From assembly GCA_963662175.1 (NCBI GenBank), contig OY759221.1:868001-932000 (forward strand): a DNA stretch of 64,000 nucleotides, in the 5' to 3' direction. This document shows, one piece after another, positions 20,473 through 33,309 of this stretch. The position numbers and the translations under genes are program-made. The stretch is from Aradus depressus (Eukaryota; Arthropoda; Insecta; Hemiptera; Aradidae). The notes under the pieces are model-generated. The model was not told the DNA's origin. It ran no database searches and saw nothing but the letters and a program-made list of their open reading frames with translations. How positions within the stretch are numbered: position 1 is the stretch's first letter; each line of letters starts with the position of its first letter.

Positions 20473-22213
20473 AACAGTGATCATCTAATGAGGAGTGGGG
20501 ATCCTACTGGGGATGTGTGTCTGTCTATATAACTATGGAAGGGTGCCGTAGATGTGACATTCAATCCTCCGCATATTCATGAGGTCAATCTTTGTCTTGT
20601 GCCCTCTCAGTTCCCGGCTCATGTTTACCTCTGCTCTAGGATTGCTCAAATGCCCACCCCCATTACACTAATGCTCCCCCCCCCCCCCCCTTCCTATTAC
20701 CACATTTATTATTAATGCCATTTAGAGCTGGTCCATCTTTTTGATAAATACAACCTGTAATTTGACCAGTGTCACTTCCCCTATCATTATGAAACAATAA
20801 TTCCCTCAGAGAATAACAGTTGTTACTACTAAAATAACTTAAGGTCAAAGATCAATTCCTCGCGTTAATCGGAGTAGATGTAGAGAACTACATTAGACTT
20901 TGTCTACTTGCCCAGATCAATAATTATTCCTCGACTAAATTTTAAATTCTACGGAATGTGTTTCATTGTCGCGTCCATTCCGGTTGGACATGCCCTCAAA
21001 GGAAGACAGTGCCTACCTCTTTATGACGGTATTGAGACGCGCCGCCTGCCGCGCTACCGTTCTAGATGAATAACTCAAGGAAACTCAAAATTAGTGATCC
21101 CCACTAGGAAATGTTATGCTCTACAATTTCGGTCATGTGAATTTTAACTATATCTGTAGCAGTATAAGTACAAACTGCTATTATAGTGGACTCACGAACG
21201 TCAGTGCTGATCTCTGATCTCAAATCTTCGTAAACAGTTTACGAATTTATTTATTTATTTACAGTTACTGTAAATAAAAAAAAACATTGTTTTTATATGA
21301 AGAGAAATATAATCGATTGTATGTGGATTTTTCTCATTTTCTATTTGTTTTTGAACTAATTCTGTCGGAAGAGCAGCCATTTCTACTGAAAACCCAAAAT
21401 ATTCAAAATCAGCCTCTATTTTTCCAAAATGACGTTGCTAGTTCAACTAGGATTATTGAGAATTTTGAATGTCAATGAGGGGACTATTCTGTCCATCTTG
21501 CCAAGAGATGAGCTTTCTGAATTTTTACAAAGTTGAAAAGTTTCTGATTCGTGTGGGCTACAAGCCGTCCAATCGGTGAGATAAAAGAGAAGGTACATGT
21601 GCATCGCTGTCTAGAGGTGCAGTTTAGCCCTGATGAGTCGTGCATTAGAACTACGTCAGCTGTTTAGCAAGTTCCATTTTTGAACTCATAACACAATGTG
21701 AATGTCATTCACTTTACGAACATTTTTCTCAAATTATGTCTTTCCTTAAAGAAAGTTCTTTAGTTCTCGGTTTACCGATTCAGGTATAAAATATAAATCT
21801 TTAAAAAAATATATTAAGAAGTATTGCTTTCCACCAGACAAGGCATTATTCAATAAGATGGAAGGAACACGAGTCAATTAGCTGTGTTGATCATGTGCAC
21901 TTGGGGGTCAATACAATGCAAACTTGGTCTCATTTTAATACACACTGCCCATATCTACTACCTATGTTTAGATGGGTAATTAAAATAGAAACATGGAATC
22001 TAATGTGACTTTTTCTTAGAAACATTTTGGATATATCTAATATATTAACCAACATTTTCATGGCTCTCCATGGGGCTTAAGAAGGTAACATAGCGCCAGA
22101 GGGGACACAACACAAAGAGAGTGAGTTGTGAGATGCCTTGGCACTTGAAGAAGAGGTGAGAGAAGAAGAAACGTCAGGGTCCGTGGGACGACGTTAAGTA
22201 CCTGTCGGGGTAA
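20473..22213. other. no gene recognised
   Basis: It begins with the end of a 12-bp-stem hairpin (20441-20472). It contains a C run at 20678-20691, moderately GC-rich patches and AT-rich sequence. No motif-bearing frame was seen. Confidence 0.4.
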
Positions 22214-22468
22214 TGGGCGGGGGATGACTGGCCGATCTACGTGGGAATATGGGAGCTGTCGTACACATACAGGCAGCAGAGAGACATGTACACTAGGCCA
22301 GTCCTCAGAGAATTTGACCAAATTGTACACAGGACAAATCGGACTATCAGCAATCCGTCTGAAATATTGGAAAAGTACTGTAAACAGAATCAATTTGAGG
22401 CTGAGATGACGCATGAGCTGGACAAGAGAGGATTGTTGGTGAAGATTCGACCAGTTACCTCATCATGA
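22214..22468 (+). CDS. protein-like open frame of unknown identity (possible exon fragment)
   Basis: An 84-codon frame runs from after a stop at 22211 to a TGA at 22466. It includes DDWPIYVGIWELSYTYRQQR and later SEILEKYCKQNQFEAEMTHE and LDKRG. The composition (mixed charged and aromatic residues, few low-complexity stretches) looks more like real protein than most frames here. There is no convincing start codon, acceptor or domain match. It could be a captured exon, a retrotransposon fragment or chance. Confidence 0.2.
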   Translation, partial: WAGDDWPIYVGIWELSYTYRQQRDMYTRPVLREFDQIVHRTNRTISNPSEILEKYCKQNQFEAEMTHELDKRGLLVKIRPVTSS

Positions 22469-22698
22469 CATTGTAGTAGCTAACAAAAAGTTCAAAACCA
22501 ACTGAATATGTCGGATTGTAGCATCAGCTGTAATATCGCTCCTACAAATGATGATGCGCCCTATGATTTTAATCATAATAATATTCATATCCATTAAACA
22601 TAACAAACCGATATATCATTACGTCAACATAGTTTATAATGCCGTTATTGAATCTTAGAGGCAGATACATATGAGATTAATAATATAGTAAAAACAAT

Positions 22699-23541
22699 AT
22701 TGGGTGGTGGAGTCCTCATTAATGGAACATTCAGACTGTTACAAATATTGGGAGGTGGAGTCCTCATTAATGGAACATTCAGACTGTTACAAATATTGGG
22801 AGGTGGAGTCCTCATTAATGGAACATTCAGACTGTTAAAAATATTGGGAGGTGGAGTCCTCATTAATGGAACATTCAGACTGTTACAAATATTGGGAGGT
22901 GGAGTCCTCATTAATGGAACATTCAGACTGTTACAAATATTGGGAGGTGGAGTCCTCATTAATGGAACATTCAGACTGTTACAAATATTGGGAGGTGGAG
23001 TCCTCATTAATGGAACATTCAGACTGTTACAAAAACAATATTGGGTGGTGGAGTCCTCATTAATGGAACATTCAGACTGTTACAAATATTGGGTGGTGGA
23101 GTCCTCATTAATGGAACATTCAGACTGTTACAAATATTGGGTGGTGGAGTCCTCATTAATGGAACATTCAGACTGTTACAAAAACAATATTGGGTGGTGG
23201 AGTCCTCATTAATGGAACATTCAGACTGTTACAAAAACAATATTGGGTGGTGGAGTCCTCATTAATGGAACATTCAGACTGTTACAAAAACAATATTGGG
23301 TGGTGGAGTCCTCATTAATGGAACATTCAGACTGTTACAAAAACAATATTGGGTGGTGGAGTCCTCATTAATGGAACATTCAGACTGTTACAAATATTGG
23401 GTGGTGGAGTCCTCATTAATGGAACATTCAGACTGTTACAAATATTGGGTGGTGGAGTCCTCATTAATGGAACATTCAGACTGTTACAAATATTGGGTGG
23501 TGGAGTCCTCATTAATGGAACATTCAGACTGTTACAAATAT
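22699..23541. repeat. 48/53-bp minisatellite, 17 copies
   Basis: The unit GGTGGAGTCCTCATTAATGG, then AACATTCAGACTGTTACAAA and TATTGG, is 48 bp. Five units have an extra five bases (AAACA-type insertion), making 53 bp and shifting the reading frame. Early units have GGGAGGTGG where later ones have GGGTGGTGG. The long open frames over the array follow from the 48-bp phase and are not genes. Confidence 0.95.
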
Positions 23542-25249
23542 TCAAGTTTAAACATCAAGAAACTTTAATAACAAGAAATTTTAAAAACTAAAGAAATGGG
23601 GTTCATAGTAGAGTAGTCATTACGTCTGCTCTCTTTTCAAATAGATCTAGGATCGAAGATTCGAGGAGCGTCTATCTTCCTCGGAACTTTGCCCTGCCAA
23701 TTCGAGATTTATAGGAAGAAGACTCGGAGGCCAAGAAGAGTAAAGAGTTCTGATAAATCAGAGAGCAGCACACGAAACAACTTGTGGCCTCAACAAGAAA
23801 GAACAAACTGATCCTTAGTTCAGAATCTCAACTAAGCAGGTTTACATACGAATCGGGGCCAACAATTATATCAAGTGAACTATTTATGTAGTACTAGGTT
23901 TGTCATACAAGCCACCGCCGCGCATCTGAAAGCCACTTCTTTACTAATATAATAATTTGAAAGATGAATTCAGCGAAAAATCCTATTTCCAACTTAAATT
24001 GTGTTAAAAATATATTTTTTCAATTTAAGGCCCCAAGTGGATTTTTCAGGATGGGGATTAGACTAAAAAGAAAGTTAAAAGAATTCAGCTTCCAAACGTC
24101 AAAAGTCAATCTTTATAATAGTGTTTAATTGTACGTTGAATAATTAATTTCGATTATATTTTCTCAATTCTAGCCGACTGTGCGTCGGCTTTTCAGTGAA
24201 GCAGTACAAACAGGTTCCATTTTATTTTTCAAATTTTTTTATACGTTAAAATGTTACCGAAACGTCATCTAAATACCAGAAAATATTATATTGTAAGACG
24301 ATTTTGACAATAACTCTACTTTTCTCCGCAAGAGGGCCAGGTATACTCTGACGTACAGGATCTACTTCTCTTAGATTTATGTTACAGACTGACAGTAAAC
24401 ATCAGATATCGCTGATAAGGTCGCCAACAGATTAGGTCTATAATTTATCATCAACATTAATCGCGAAACGATAGACTTTTTGAATGGAGGTTCTCTTCAC
24501 TTGGCTATTCCATTTCGCCTCAGAGTTAATTTAATGGCCAAACGGAAGGGCAGCTGGAGGGAAAGAGCTGCCATTACGTGAGGCAAAGCCATTTCCTCCC
24601 TCATGATCACTAGAGATTGATAAAAGAACGGAACTGGAAGAAGGTGAGAAAAAATTTCATTGGGAAAATCTGATAGGTGATGAGCGGCTGGTCCTGTTCT
24701 TTCTCCCAGTCCACTGCTTCCACCTTAGTTCTCCAAGTAACATTTCTTGTCATCTGTAAAGAAAATGGAATTATGTGTCATCCACTGAAGAACAGGGCAG
24801 GCCAATATGCCCACATTTCAAGAATTTTTAAATTGTTCGCCTTTAATAAAATTTGTAGCACTGAGATGTTGTTTTGGTTCTCTCTGCTCCCTGGAACTGC
24901 AAAGTTCCAAAATCTGAGATACCTTTTTATAGAATTTGACATTCGCGTACTCAGTGCAAGCCTGAGTTGTCACATTACAAATTGTAATGTTAAACAAAAA
25001 AATCGGCTTTACCAAGCATGGTTTTTTTCTTCCTTGGTTCATCCATCCCAGATATCTCTAATTTTTAGAAAAACGTGATTTTTTTATTCAATAGCACCCA
25101 CCACCCATTCATCGACTTCGTTTCCAGGAAATAGAGTATGCAAAACTGAAGAAGGCATGGGATGTCAGACAGTTCCAGTTTCCGATTAACCAACTAAACC
25201 AACATAATACAAACTGAAGCCTAGTGAAATTTTGCTGGGCTCATGAGCT
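23542..25249. other. no gene recognised
   Basis: Mixed-composition sequence. The open frame 24677-25078 has no recognisable domain and is opposed by an antisense frame. No RNA gene or clear repeat was seen. Confidence 0.4.
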
Positions 25250-25399
25250 CTCGTTAAAGACCCCTCTAGGTGAATACAATTTAGGGTAGGTAAAATTTAG
25301 GACTCCCACAATAGAATCGGACTCATGTCCACCAGAGTGACGAAAGAGCGCTCTGGTAGTTGGCGATACGACCTCGTAGTTAAAACCCGGACATGAGTC
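25250..25399 (+). repeat. 5'-truncated SINE copy
   Basis: CTCGTTAAAGACCCC, then GGACTCCCACA and AGAGCGCTCTGGTAG, ending GACCTCGTAGTTAAAACCCG and GACATGAGT, matches the 3' half of the SINE at 6221-6543. The tRNA-like head is missing, as expected after incomplete reverse transcription. Confidence 0.75.
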
Positions 25400-27440
25400 T
25401 TAATAACTAACTAACCTAGTGAATTCCATCAGAAATTGAATAAGCTATTTTTTTTTAAGTGTAACTTCTTTAGCGAGACTAGTGAATCGGAATTACCTCG
25501 ACATAAAAAATCAAACGTGGAACGCTAAGGAGAGGGGGATGAGTAGCGCATGTGTACAAATCAATACGATGAAGAAAAAAGAAGTTTCACTTCAACCATG
25601 CTCTTATTTGAATGAGGCACACCTGTTATGAATGCAATTAGCGATTTATTTTACGAATATGCTCATGGAAGCAAATTCTAATAGCATGTCTCGTCAATTT
25701 TTCTTCCCAAACTTTCCAGGATTCCATTTTTCTTATTACATCCTGCACCATTACGCCAGTAAAAAACAAAACTCAGAAAGGTACAATTTTTTTCTTTAAA
25801 TATAGTGCTGTGTGGAAGTTTTTCATTTAATTTTCAAAACATGTTTCAAGGACTATGTAGTTGTTTTTCCTTCTTGAAGATTGGATTGGTTTCGGAGCTC
25901 TGCCACCTAGTTCGGAATGGCATCGATCCAACAACACTGCCAGGAGTGTAGCAGGCCTCAAGCATTCTAGGCAGGCAAGACAGCACGTAGTAGGCCTCTA
26001 GCATGCTTGAACAGGCAGGTCGTCACGTAGCAGCCCCAGCTATCATGTCAGAACCGGTTACAGCCTTCTCGCAGAAATCTACCGGCAAGTCTGGTGGCCC
26101 TCGAATCACACTAATTACTACCTTCGCGTACGTGTCTTCATGTTCTTCGGTTGGCTAACAACACCGAAATGGTTTTTGTTTTTTTCTATTTTCAATATTG
26201 AAACAAATTGGTAAATATCGTTAGGATCAGGATGGTGACGGATGTTGGAACAATGAATTCTATTGGTTGACCTGTTTTGAAGGTTGATCCTCATCCATCC
26301 GCACCTCGCACCTCTGAGGCTTGAGCCTTCTTCTCTAGAAGACCCTTAAAGCTCCCTAAATTTAAGTCCTCCCCCAGTCAGTGGCACAGCAAGGGACAAG
26401 TCCCCCCCCCCCCCCCCCCCCCCCAAAATGCACAAAGACAGAATTTTTTTCAGTCTTATCCGGATAACTGAAGGTTTCCCCCCTCCCTCTCTTGTGACCG
26501 TTTTGGCTGGAAATCAATGGGTTTCCTTACTAGAGTACTTGTTCTACGTATGAAATTTCAATTTCATTGTGTTATTACAGTTTTGAATTTAAGTCCCCCT
26601 CAATCTCGGCCGATTTGAGATGTTGCTGACATTTAATAAATGTCTAACACAGAGGCTCCTGAATCCACAGAAATACACTTCATTTTTTCAAATTTGTATT
26701 TTTAAGTGATTATCAAGACACAACTGAAGTAAAACAAGGCCGGAAGCCGGCTCAAGACACAACTGGCCACTTTCACCAACCTTTTTTCTACAAAGTTAAT
26801 TAAATATAATATCGTTGAGCCCTACGCCACAGATCCATTTCCCATCGTGCCTGTTGGTCGGTTTGGGTTTGTCATTGACATGCACGACTCTGTCAGCCGC
26901 ACCTCAAGGTTCCCCACGTATACACGCTCTAACGTTTCACAATATCGTTTCGCAATCCCCCCTTCCAATTGTTCAAACCCCGCCGCCCCCCCACAGGTTG
27001 CAAAATAAAAATATAATCTAATACAATGTGTATTAAATCAATTGTGAAAATATTAATTGTTTTTATCTTGGACAAAAGGCCCGGAATTCGAGGACTGGAG
27101 CGGGGGGACAATTGAGGATGACAACTTTGAATTTAAGAAGAAAGGTAAGTCGAAATATGGATATTATTGATGAAGTTAGCACACCTCAATTCTAGAGAGG
27201 GGTCTTAACGCTGCCCTCACGCATTATGCTGCCTGTTGTGTCTCAGATGCAGGACAGGGGGCTATCCATGAAATTTTAAATTGTTAATTTATTAGACAGT
27301 TTTATTTTATCAACCCATGGAGAATATCTTACCGAGTCGTCACCGGGAATATCAAATTCATCAAGCTTTCGTACTAGTTCTGGTTGAACCAGGGCCGGAT
27401 AATTGGAGGTCTGGACCTCCACAAAACTCAGAAACACAGT
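25400..27440. other. no gene recognised
   Basis: AT-rich sequence with a duplicated GC-rich motif (GTAGCAGGCCTC/TAGTAGGCCTC near 25949 and 25987) and a 23-base C run at 26402-26424. The small frame at 26815-27021 has no motif. Confidence 0.4.
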
Positions 27441-27815
27441 AATAATAATAATAATAATAATTTATTTCCATTAAACCAATACATGGTAATAGGATACGTC
27501 AAATGAATTTATACATTATGATAGCTTATAAATTAGATATATAACTACTTGAGTCTAACACACCTATGATTAGTAGTAACAAAAAAGACATTAAAACAAG
27601 TAAAATTAAAATAAAAAAAACTGTACAAATAAATACTTAAAAATATATATAAAAGTATATATAAAAAAAAAAAAAAAGTAAAAAAATAAAAAATAATAAT
27701 AATAATACAAGATACGTTCATAATAAGTAGACACATTTTTCAATTTAATAAAAATTAAGATAGGTAACTATTTTTCAAAGAAAACTCTTCGGAAGTGTCT
27801 TTATCCCCCAACGAT

Positions 27816-27846
27816 GTTTCGGTACGTTCTTACGTCCCATCATCAG
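27816..27846 (-). other. hammerhead-ribozyme-like core in the retrotransposon 3' region
   Basis: On minus: CTGATGA (27846-27840), then T, then GGGACGT-AAGA-ACGTACC forming a 7-bp stem with one mismatch, then GAAAC (27820-27816). In the sister copy (61321-61354) the same stem is perfectly paired (GGGACGT/ACGTCCC), but the core reads CTGTTGA. Conservation of the stem through base changes favours an RNA structure. Stem I pairing is not obvious. Confidence 0.35.
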
Positions 27847-28193
27847 GTCCCAATGTGGCGAAATATAGAAAAGAAAGAAAACAATGTAACTATAACAATA
27901 TATGAAAAATAATATATATATAATTAGTCAATTATAAATGAATGTATGAAAATGTCTAAAATAAAAAAAATATATATAAATGAATAAATAAAACAATAAC
28001 GTACATTGGACTGACTTTTAAGGTGTGGAGGAACTCTGCCCAAAATATAAAAATGAAAGCTATGTATCAAATAATGATTTTAGATATGAAAAACGATTCT
28101 TTATTGTGATTATATTATTCTTTTAGAACAGTGAGAGTAAAATTCCGTTTCCGTATAAAGGGTTTCCTCTAACATGAACATTTTTAGTTGAAA

Positions 28194-29985
28194 TTAAAAT
28201 TTTTTTATTGTATCTATTGACTTCAAGAAGTGGGGAAGGGCATTAAATAAATTAATTCCTTTATGAGTTATACTTTTTTCAAAAAGAGATGAGCAATGTT
28301 TAGTTATTCGAAAGTCTTCTTTCTTCCGGGTATCGTAATCGTGACTTGTATTGTTGAGAGGGAAAATATTTCTATTTTTCCTAATAACCATTAATGTTTC
28401 AAATATAAACAGCGATGGCAAAGGCAGGATTTTAAGTTGTTTAAATGTTTCTCTGCAGCTTGTTCTTTGAGTAGTATTGTTTATAATTCTTAATGCTTTT
28501 TTCTGAAGTCTGAAAATATTAACACTCGAGCTACATGAGCCCCAATGTATTAAACCGTAACTGATTATGGAATGGAAATAGGCGTAATCGGTAGGCGAGT
28601 AGTTAATGTTTCCTTTGGCACGATCTTTTTAAGATTTCGAAGTAAGAAGCAAACGGAACTCAGTTTCTTACCGATAATAGCCGTATGTTCAGCCCATGTA
28701 AGTTTCGTATCAATATGGAGACCTAGGAATTTTATATTATCTTTGAATGATACGGAAAGAGTATCAACAGTTAATGGTTGTTTCTCTTCTGGCAATTTAT
28801 TCGTACTTTTGAAGTTTAAGATAGTTGTTTTAGACGCATTTAACATTAAATCATTGAAGAGAAGCCATTCGTTTAAAATTCCAAGAGCTTTGGATATGGA
28901 TTCATTCAAAGCGGTGGGATTTTTTGCCGTCACGAGAATATTAGTATTATCCGCAAAAAGGACCGAATTAAAGGGTTTCACATAACTAGGTAAATCATTA
29001 ATGTATATGAGGAACAGCAAAGGTCCTAAGAATGATCCTTGAGGAACACCGCATGTAATTTCTCTCCATTCTGATGTATACATTTCCCCAGTTACATCCT
29101 GAGCTTCAACTCTTTGTAGCCTTCCAGATAAGTAACTACTAAAGAGATCAAGCGCTACACCTTTAATGCCGTAGTGGCTCATTTTTTTAAGAAGTACTTC
29201 GTGATTCACCAGATCGAAGACTTTAGTTAAATCAGCGAATATACCAGACACTTGTTCTTTTTTGTCTAGAATTGAAATTATTTGTTCAATAAATTCAAAA
29301 GTGGCATTTGAAGTCGATTTATTTTTTCTAAACCCGAATTGTTCGTCAGTTAGCAGTCTATTAATTTCCAAGAAATCAATAAGTCTTTTGAACATAATTT
29401 TCTCAACAATTTTCGAGATTGTTGGGAGCAGTAAGATCGGTCTATAATTTTCCGTTAATAGTTTATCACCTCTTTTGAATAGTGGCTTTATTCTCGCTAA
29501 TTTCAGTGAGTTAGGAAAACAACCTGATTCAAAACAATGATTGATTACGATACTCAGAGGCTCTGCGATATTTTTGAAAAGGCTTTTGATTATTTTGTTC
29601 GATAAATAATACGTGTCGTATGATGCTTTATTTTTCATTTCACTGATAGTATTAATGACTTCCTCACTCGTTGCTGGATAGAGAAACATGGATTTAGCGT
29701 TTGATTTACTAACTTTGTTTAGTATTTCAATTGATTTACACGTATCGATATTGGAACCATTGGGCTTCAGTCTATCTTTAATTGTTACGAAATATTTATT
29801 TATTTCATCAACTGCTTCTTTTTCTATCAGAACCAACTACCGTTACTTATTTGTAATTTTTCTATTGTGTTTCTTTTTATTTCGGTATTTATTAGACTCC
29901 AGGCTGTTTTAATTTTATTATCTGACTCTTCGACCGTTTTTTTGAAATGTAATTGTTTAGCTGCTCTGAGAGTTTTCCTAATCAG
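28194..29985 (-). pseudogene. non-LTR reverse transcriptase, frameshifted
   Basis: Three segments give one ORF2. 29985-29837 reads LIRKTLRAAKQLHFKKTVEE and ends at a stop. 29836-28565 (423 residues) holds the palm: motif A FADLTKVFD (residues 200-208; the catalytic Asp is in ADL), CGVPQGS (262-268), and motif C FADNTNIL (294-301), where the second Asp of the usual FADD is Asn. Then 28600-28194 in another frame reads ISYGLIHWGS, LQKKALRIINN, and ends FNALPHFLKSI, the usual thumb and C-terminus. At least two frameshifts plus the Asp-to-Asn change show that it is inactive. The gene's start is lost. Confidence 0.85.
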
Positions 29986-29988
29986 TAA

Positions 29989-30475
29989 CTACTAAGAATA
30001 TTGTGTTAGTGCAGTGAAGCAATAACAATTATTATTATTAAGAAAGTAATAATGAAATGACGCAAAATAAAATGTAAAAGGGAGTAAGTTTCGACTTCAT
30101 CCTTCATTCTAATTTCCTCGTCGAGCCTTAAAAAGTTTATTGAAGTAAAAATAATAAATTGTCCGGAGATTATAAATTGGTGAACTGTAATTAAGGGTGG
30201 TGACTGACGTCAGAGTACAATAGTGACGTAATGAGCTATCTTGGATTACAGAGAGAACACGTGCGCAAACTGGCTCCTGTTTGGCAAAAATGAAGGGTGG
30301 TGAATAGGGCCCAATCAGTAGTATCTGTCTGTTGGGGGCCGCTGCTACCTGGGGCAGCGTGAGTGAGAGGAGCCACTTGTAAATAGATCGTCTCTCATTA
30401 TAACAGCAGTGATCCTACGTTGAACCTATACGGATATGATTCACCGGAAGTAGTATTCGTCTTTATAACTGGCAG
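29989..30475. other. no gene recognised
   Basis: Intergenic sequence, with moderately GC-rich stretches near 30240-30400, without recognisable coding or repeat structure. Confidence 0.4.
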
Positions 30476-30529
30476 TTAGGGTTCTTGAGTTGAGGCCCTC
30501 CTCTCATATGACATTTTCTTCTTCTTTTG

Positions 30530-30830
30530 GCTGATTTCTCTGAAAATCGATAGGTGTCGTTTTGATTGAGTTCTGGATCCATATATAAAAAGTCCTGTCG
30601 TTGCGTCATTACATGTGCAGTAAATACAATTTTTGAGTGTAACCCCCTCCTCCGTTACCCCCCCTTTCCATTGTTTAAATTTATATATGAAATTTCGTGC
30701 CGATACATTCATTACATATCTTGTTTAGAAAAACATACAGATGTATAAGATTTTTTTTTTCATTTTTGGAATCAGGGGGTTGGAAATTGGAATGGGAATT
30801 TCCGTTAAGTTAAAAATCGATTTTCCGACA
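30530..30830 (+). repeat. dispersed repeat (same family as 61740-62035)
   Basis: Segments such as GAGTTCTGGATCC, TTTTTGAGTGTAACCCCCTC, CTCCGTTA and TTTTTGGAATCAGGGGG have counterparts at 61740-61960 and 31835-31930. A short minus-strand frame (30712-30476) runs across it. Identity is moderate and boundaries are unclear. Confidence 0.35.
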
Positions 30831-31236
30831 GATTACAAAAATGAATTAGGAGTTGAGAAGGGAGGGCCGTTGCTACGGAAGGAAGATATTTCCGGCAAGC
30901 CGGCTCAGAACGGCGAATATTCCACCTTATCACATCAACAGAATTGCCTGAATTTTTTTGACTGGTGCATTTGAATACAAGGGCAATTCCTTGTGAATCA
31001 TCTTGTCATCCATTGGGGCCAGCTTCCTCCAATCTTGCTCAATATTCCCTGGGATGGGAGGTAGTTTTACTTGGCAGTGAGAAGAATGATATGAGGGCAC
31101 GCTCATTAGTTTGAAATTAACATTAAATACATATATCAAATGTTAAAGAGCAAAAAAAAAAATATATCGGTACAAAAATATAGGTAAGTAAAAATTTAAA
31201 ACAAAAATATGAAATTTAAAAATCTATTATTGGCTA

Positions 31237-31500
31237 CTATTGTGAGACGAGAGGAGGAAGCCATGCGGGAGCAGATGGGCGAGGACCGAGTTGAAACAAT
31301 GGGACTGCATCGACTACGGGGTGCGCACAGTGGACAGATGTGGTGTGAGGGCGTCTAGGGGGAAGTAGAAGTGGGGCTTCTCGAGGCAGGCTAAGGGCAT
31401 TCTCTCTGAAAGACACAAGGGCAGCCTGAGACTGCACTCCAGAGGAGGACTTCCTGGAACAGTACATTCCATACCCTCATTGCGCATTGTACAGTAACAA
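31237..31500. other. GC-rich segment with an unassigned frame
   Basis: A sharply GC-richer patch in AT-rich surroundings has a 76-codon minus-strand frame (31467-31237) rich in Pro, Leu and Arg. No domain is recognised. It may be part of an old mobile-element gene or an exon fragment. Confidence 0.2.
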
Positions 31501-31829
31501 TGACCCCCCCTCCAGTATAGAGCAACCTGTCTAGTTCCTATTACTCACCTGCTACATGTTACAAAGGATTTTTAGTTTTCCCGGGAATTTCACGAGTATT
31601 CAAAAATGAATTAATGGACTAAATTTTCGCTGTTCTTCTCAAACCTATCTACCGATTTGGTTGAGAATCTATTCAAAGTATCTTCAGGGACTTCTGAATA
31701 CTCACACGATACATTTTTTACATCAACAGTTTCTGAGGTTTGTCAGTTGAGTTCATTCAATCTTCCTTTCCCTTCGACTGATTTCTCTTAACAGTGGCAC
31801 GATAAACGCACTGACAGTCAAAAAGTTTT

Positions 31830-32600
31830 TTTAATTTTTGGAATCAGGTGGTCGAAGAGCATGAAATTCCAGTGGAAACATATAACTTCTATTTCTCCAG
31901 AGACATAACTTGCTCTATACTTCATATAATATATATCTAACTGCTGACAGGCCCCCATCAATAGTCTCTTATTTCTTCACAATGTTCTCCTATATTTTTC
32001 TTTTTTTTTTTTTTTTTCATCAATCAATATTTTCCGGAGTGTAACTGAATGAGTGGATGAATGAATGTGCGGTTATCGGTAATGGAGACAGTTTGCCGCT
32101 CCGATGGTCTGAACCCACTCAATGACTCCTCGCTCAGATTACAGTTAAACGGAAACAATCCTTCCATCCAGAAGAGAAAAAAAATCAAGAGGATCGAGAA
32201 AAAAACACGGGAAAGATGAATGGGACTTTTGTCAATGGAGCAGCACGTGCCCAACATGCCACGACTACACAGTCGAGTTGCAGAACTGAAGTGCAAGGAT
32301 CATACTTTGACAATGGCAACATTTTGGAGAAGTGAGTTTACGACGTGAGTTCTGCCGGATTCTCTGATCGGATTATATCTGTACTGTTCTTGTTCTGGTT
32401 GTCAGAAGGCTCTTTAATTGCTTTTTTCTCAGAGGATGATGGAGTGAGAGACACTCAGGCTTTGGACCAGGGTGGCTGTCACATGAAACCTACCGCCAAT
32501 GTGATATATGTCAGACAGACAGACATAGGTTTAACTTGTCCAGCTACGCGAAGTATAGGCGAAGTTATGTTATAGGTCACCAATTTGATGTTAAGTTTAC
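31830..32600. repeat. further dispersed-repeat pieces
   Basis: 31835-31930 (TTTTTGGAATCAGGTGG, ATGAAATTCCAGTGGAAAC, CTATACTTCATATA) parallels 61930-62018. 32535-32596 (CCAGCTACGCGAAGTATAGG, GAAGTTATG) is a short inverse piece of the same family. The sequence between them is unassigned. Confidence 0.35.
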
Positions 32601-33309
32601 ACCGGAACTTCAAAACTTTTCCAAAACCTCTAATAAGTCATCTACTGATGTACAGACAAATCGGACAAAGGAAAGGGGCTAATTAGGGGAGGTGAGGGGG
32701 GGTGGGGTGGGGGGGGGGGGCTCAACTCATAAATCCTAAAAAATGTATATCAATATGAAATAAATATAAGGATTTGGAAGTCCCTGTGCAAGATACCTAA
32801 CGATTTTCAACCAAGATTGGTATAAAAAAAAAGTAAGCAACAATTTCGTTGAACAATTCGCACTGGGGAAGTGCACTGCCGGGGATTTACCCGAGGAGTA
32901 TTTTTATTCATTTTTTTCTTCTAATTGATGAACAAAACTCTAAAAATATACGAAACTATATCCGTGTTATCAATTAAAGATGTTTACCTCAACACCGCCC
33001 ATCCCCTCCCCATGTCATTTTAATATTGTGTTAGTCAAAAAAAATTGGCAATAATCGAAATAATTGGTTATTATACATGGATATCGGCGACTTTATCGAA
33101 TATCGACCATCAAAAATAGGACCTCACCCCCCTTGGTTATTCCGATATCTTATTAGCAATGTTCATGAAAATCGGACCTTGGGGATTGCAGATAAATCTG
33201 GGGATCTGCCGTCTTCTCTCAGATGGTCCAAGGGCTTGTAAATAGTCTCAATTAACTAAAGGTAAGGATGGATAGGGGGTCCTTGAGAAGGTGAGTGAGG
33301 CAGAGCTCT
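32601..33309. other. no gene recognised
   Basis: It contains a G-rich run at 32692-32720 and AT-rich sequence up to the next minisatellite. Confidence 0.4.

Larger units (their letters stand above)
27441..29988 (-). mobile_element. 5'-truncated non-LTR retrotransposon (jockey/CR1-like)
   Basis: On the minus strand the element runs from about 29988 (5' truncation) to 27441. It consists of most of ORF2, a 750-bp 3' region and an (ATT)n tail (ATTATTATT read on minus, 27441-27462). The endonuclease is missing. The same 3' region and tail recur at 61009-61458, which confirms the 3' boundary. The 3' region contains a hammerhead-like motif at 27816-27846. Confidence 0.85.

Noticed and set aside
22700..23591. 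Repetitive-protein genes in several overlapping frames
   Set aside because: Open frames on both strands arise from the 48-bp unit length. No start context, splice signal or domain was seen.
27545..27736. Hydrophobic small protein on minus
   Set aside because: Low-complexity A/T sequence within the 3' region of the retrotransposon.
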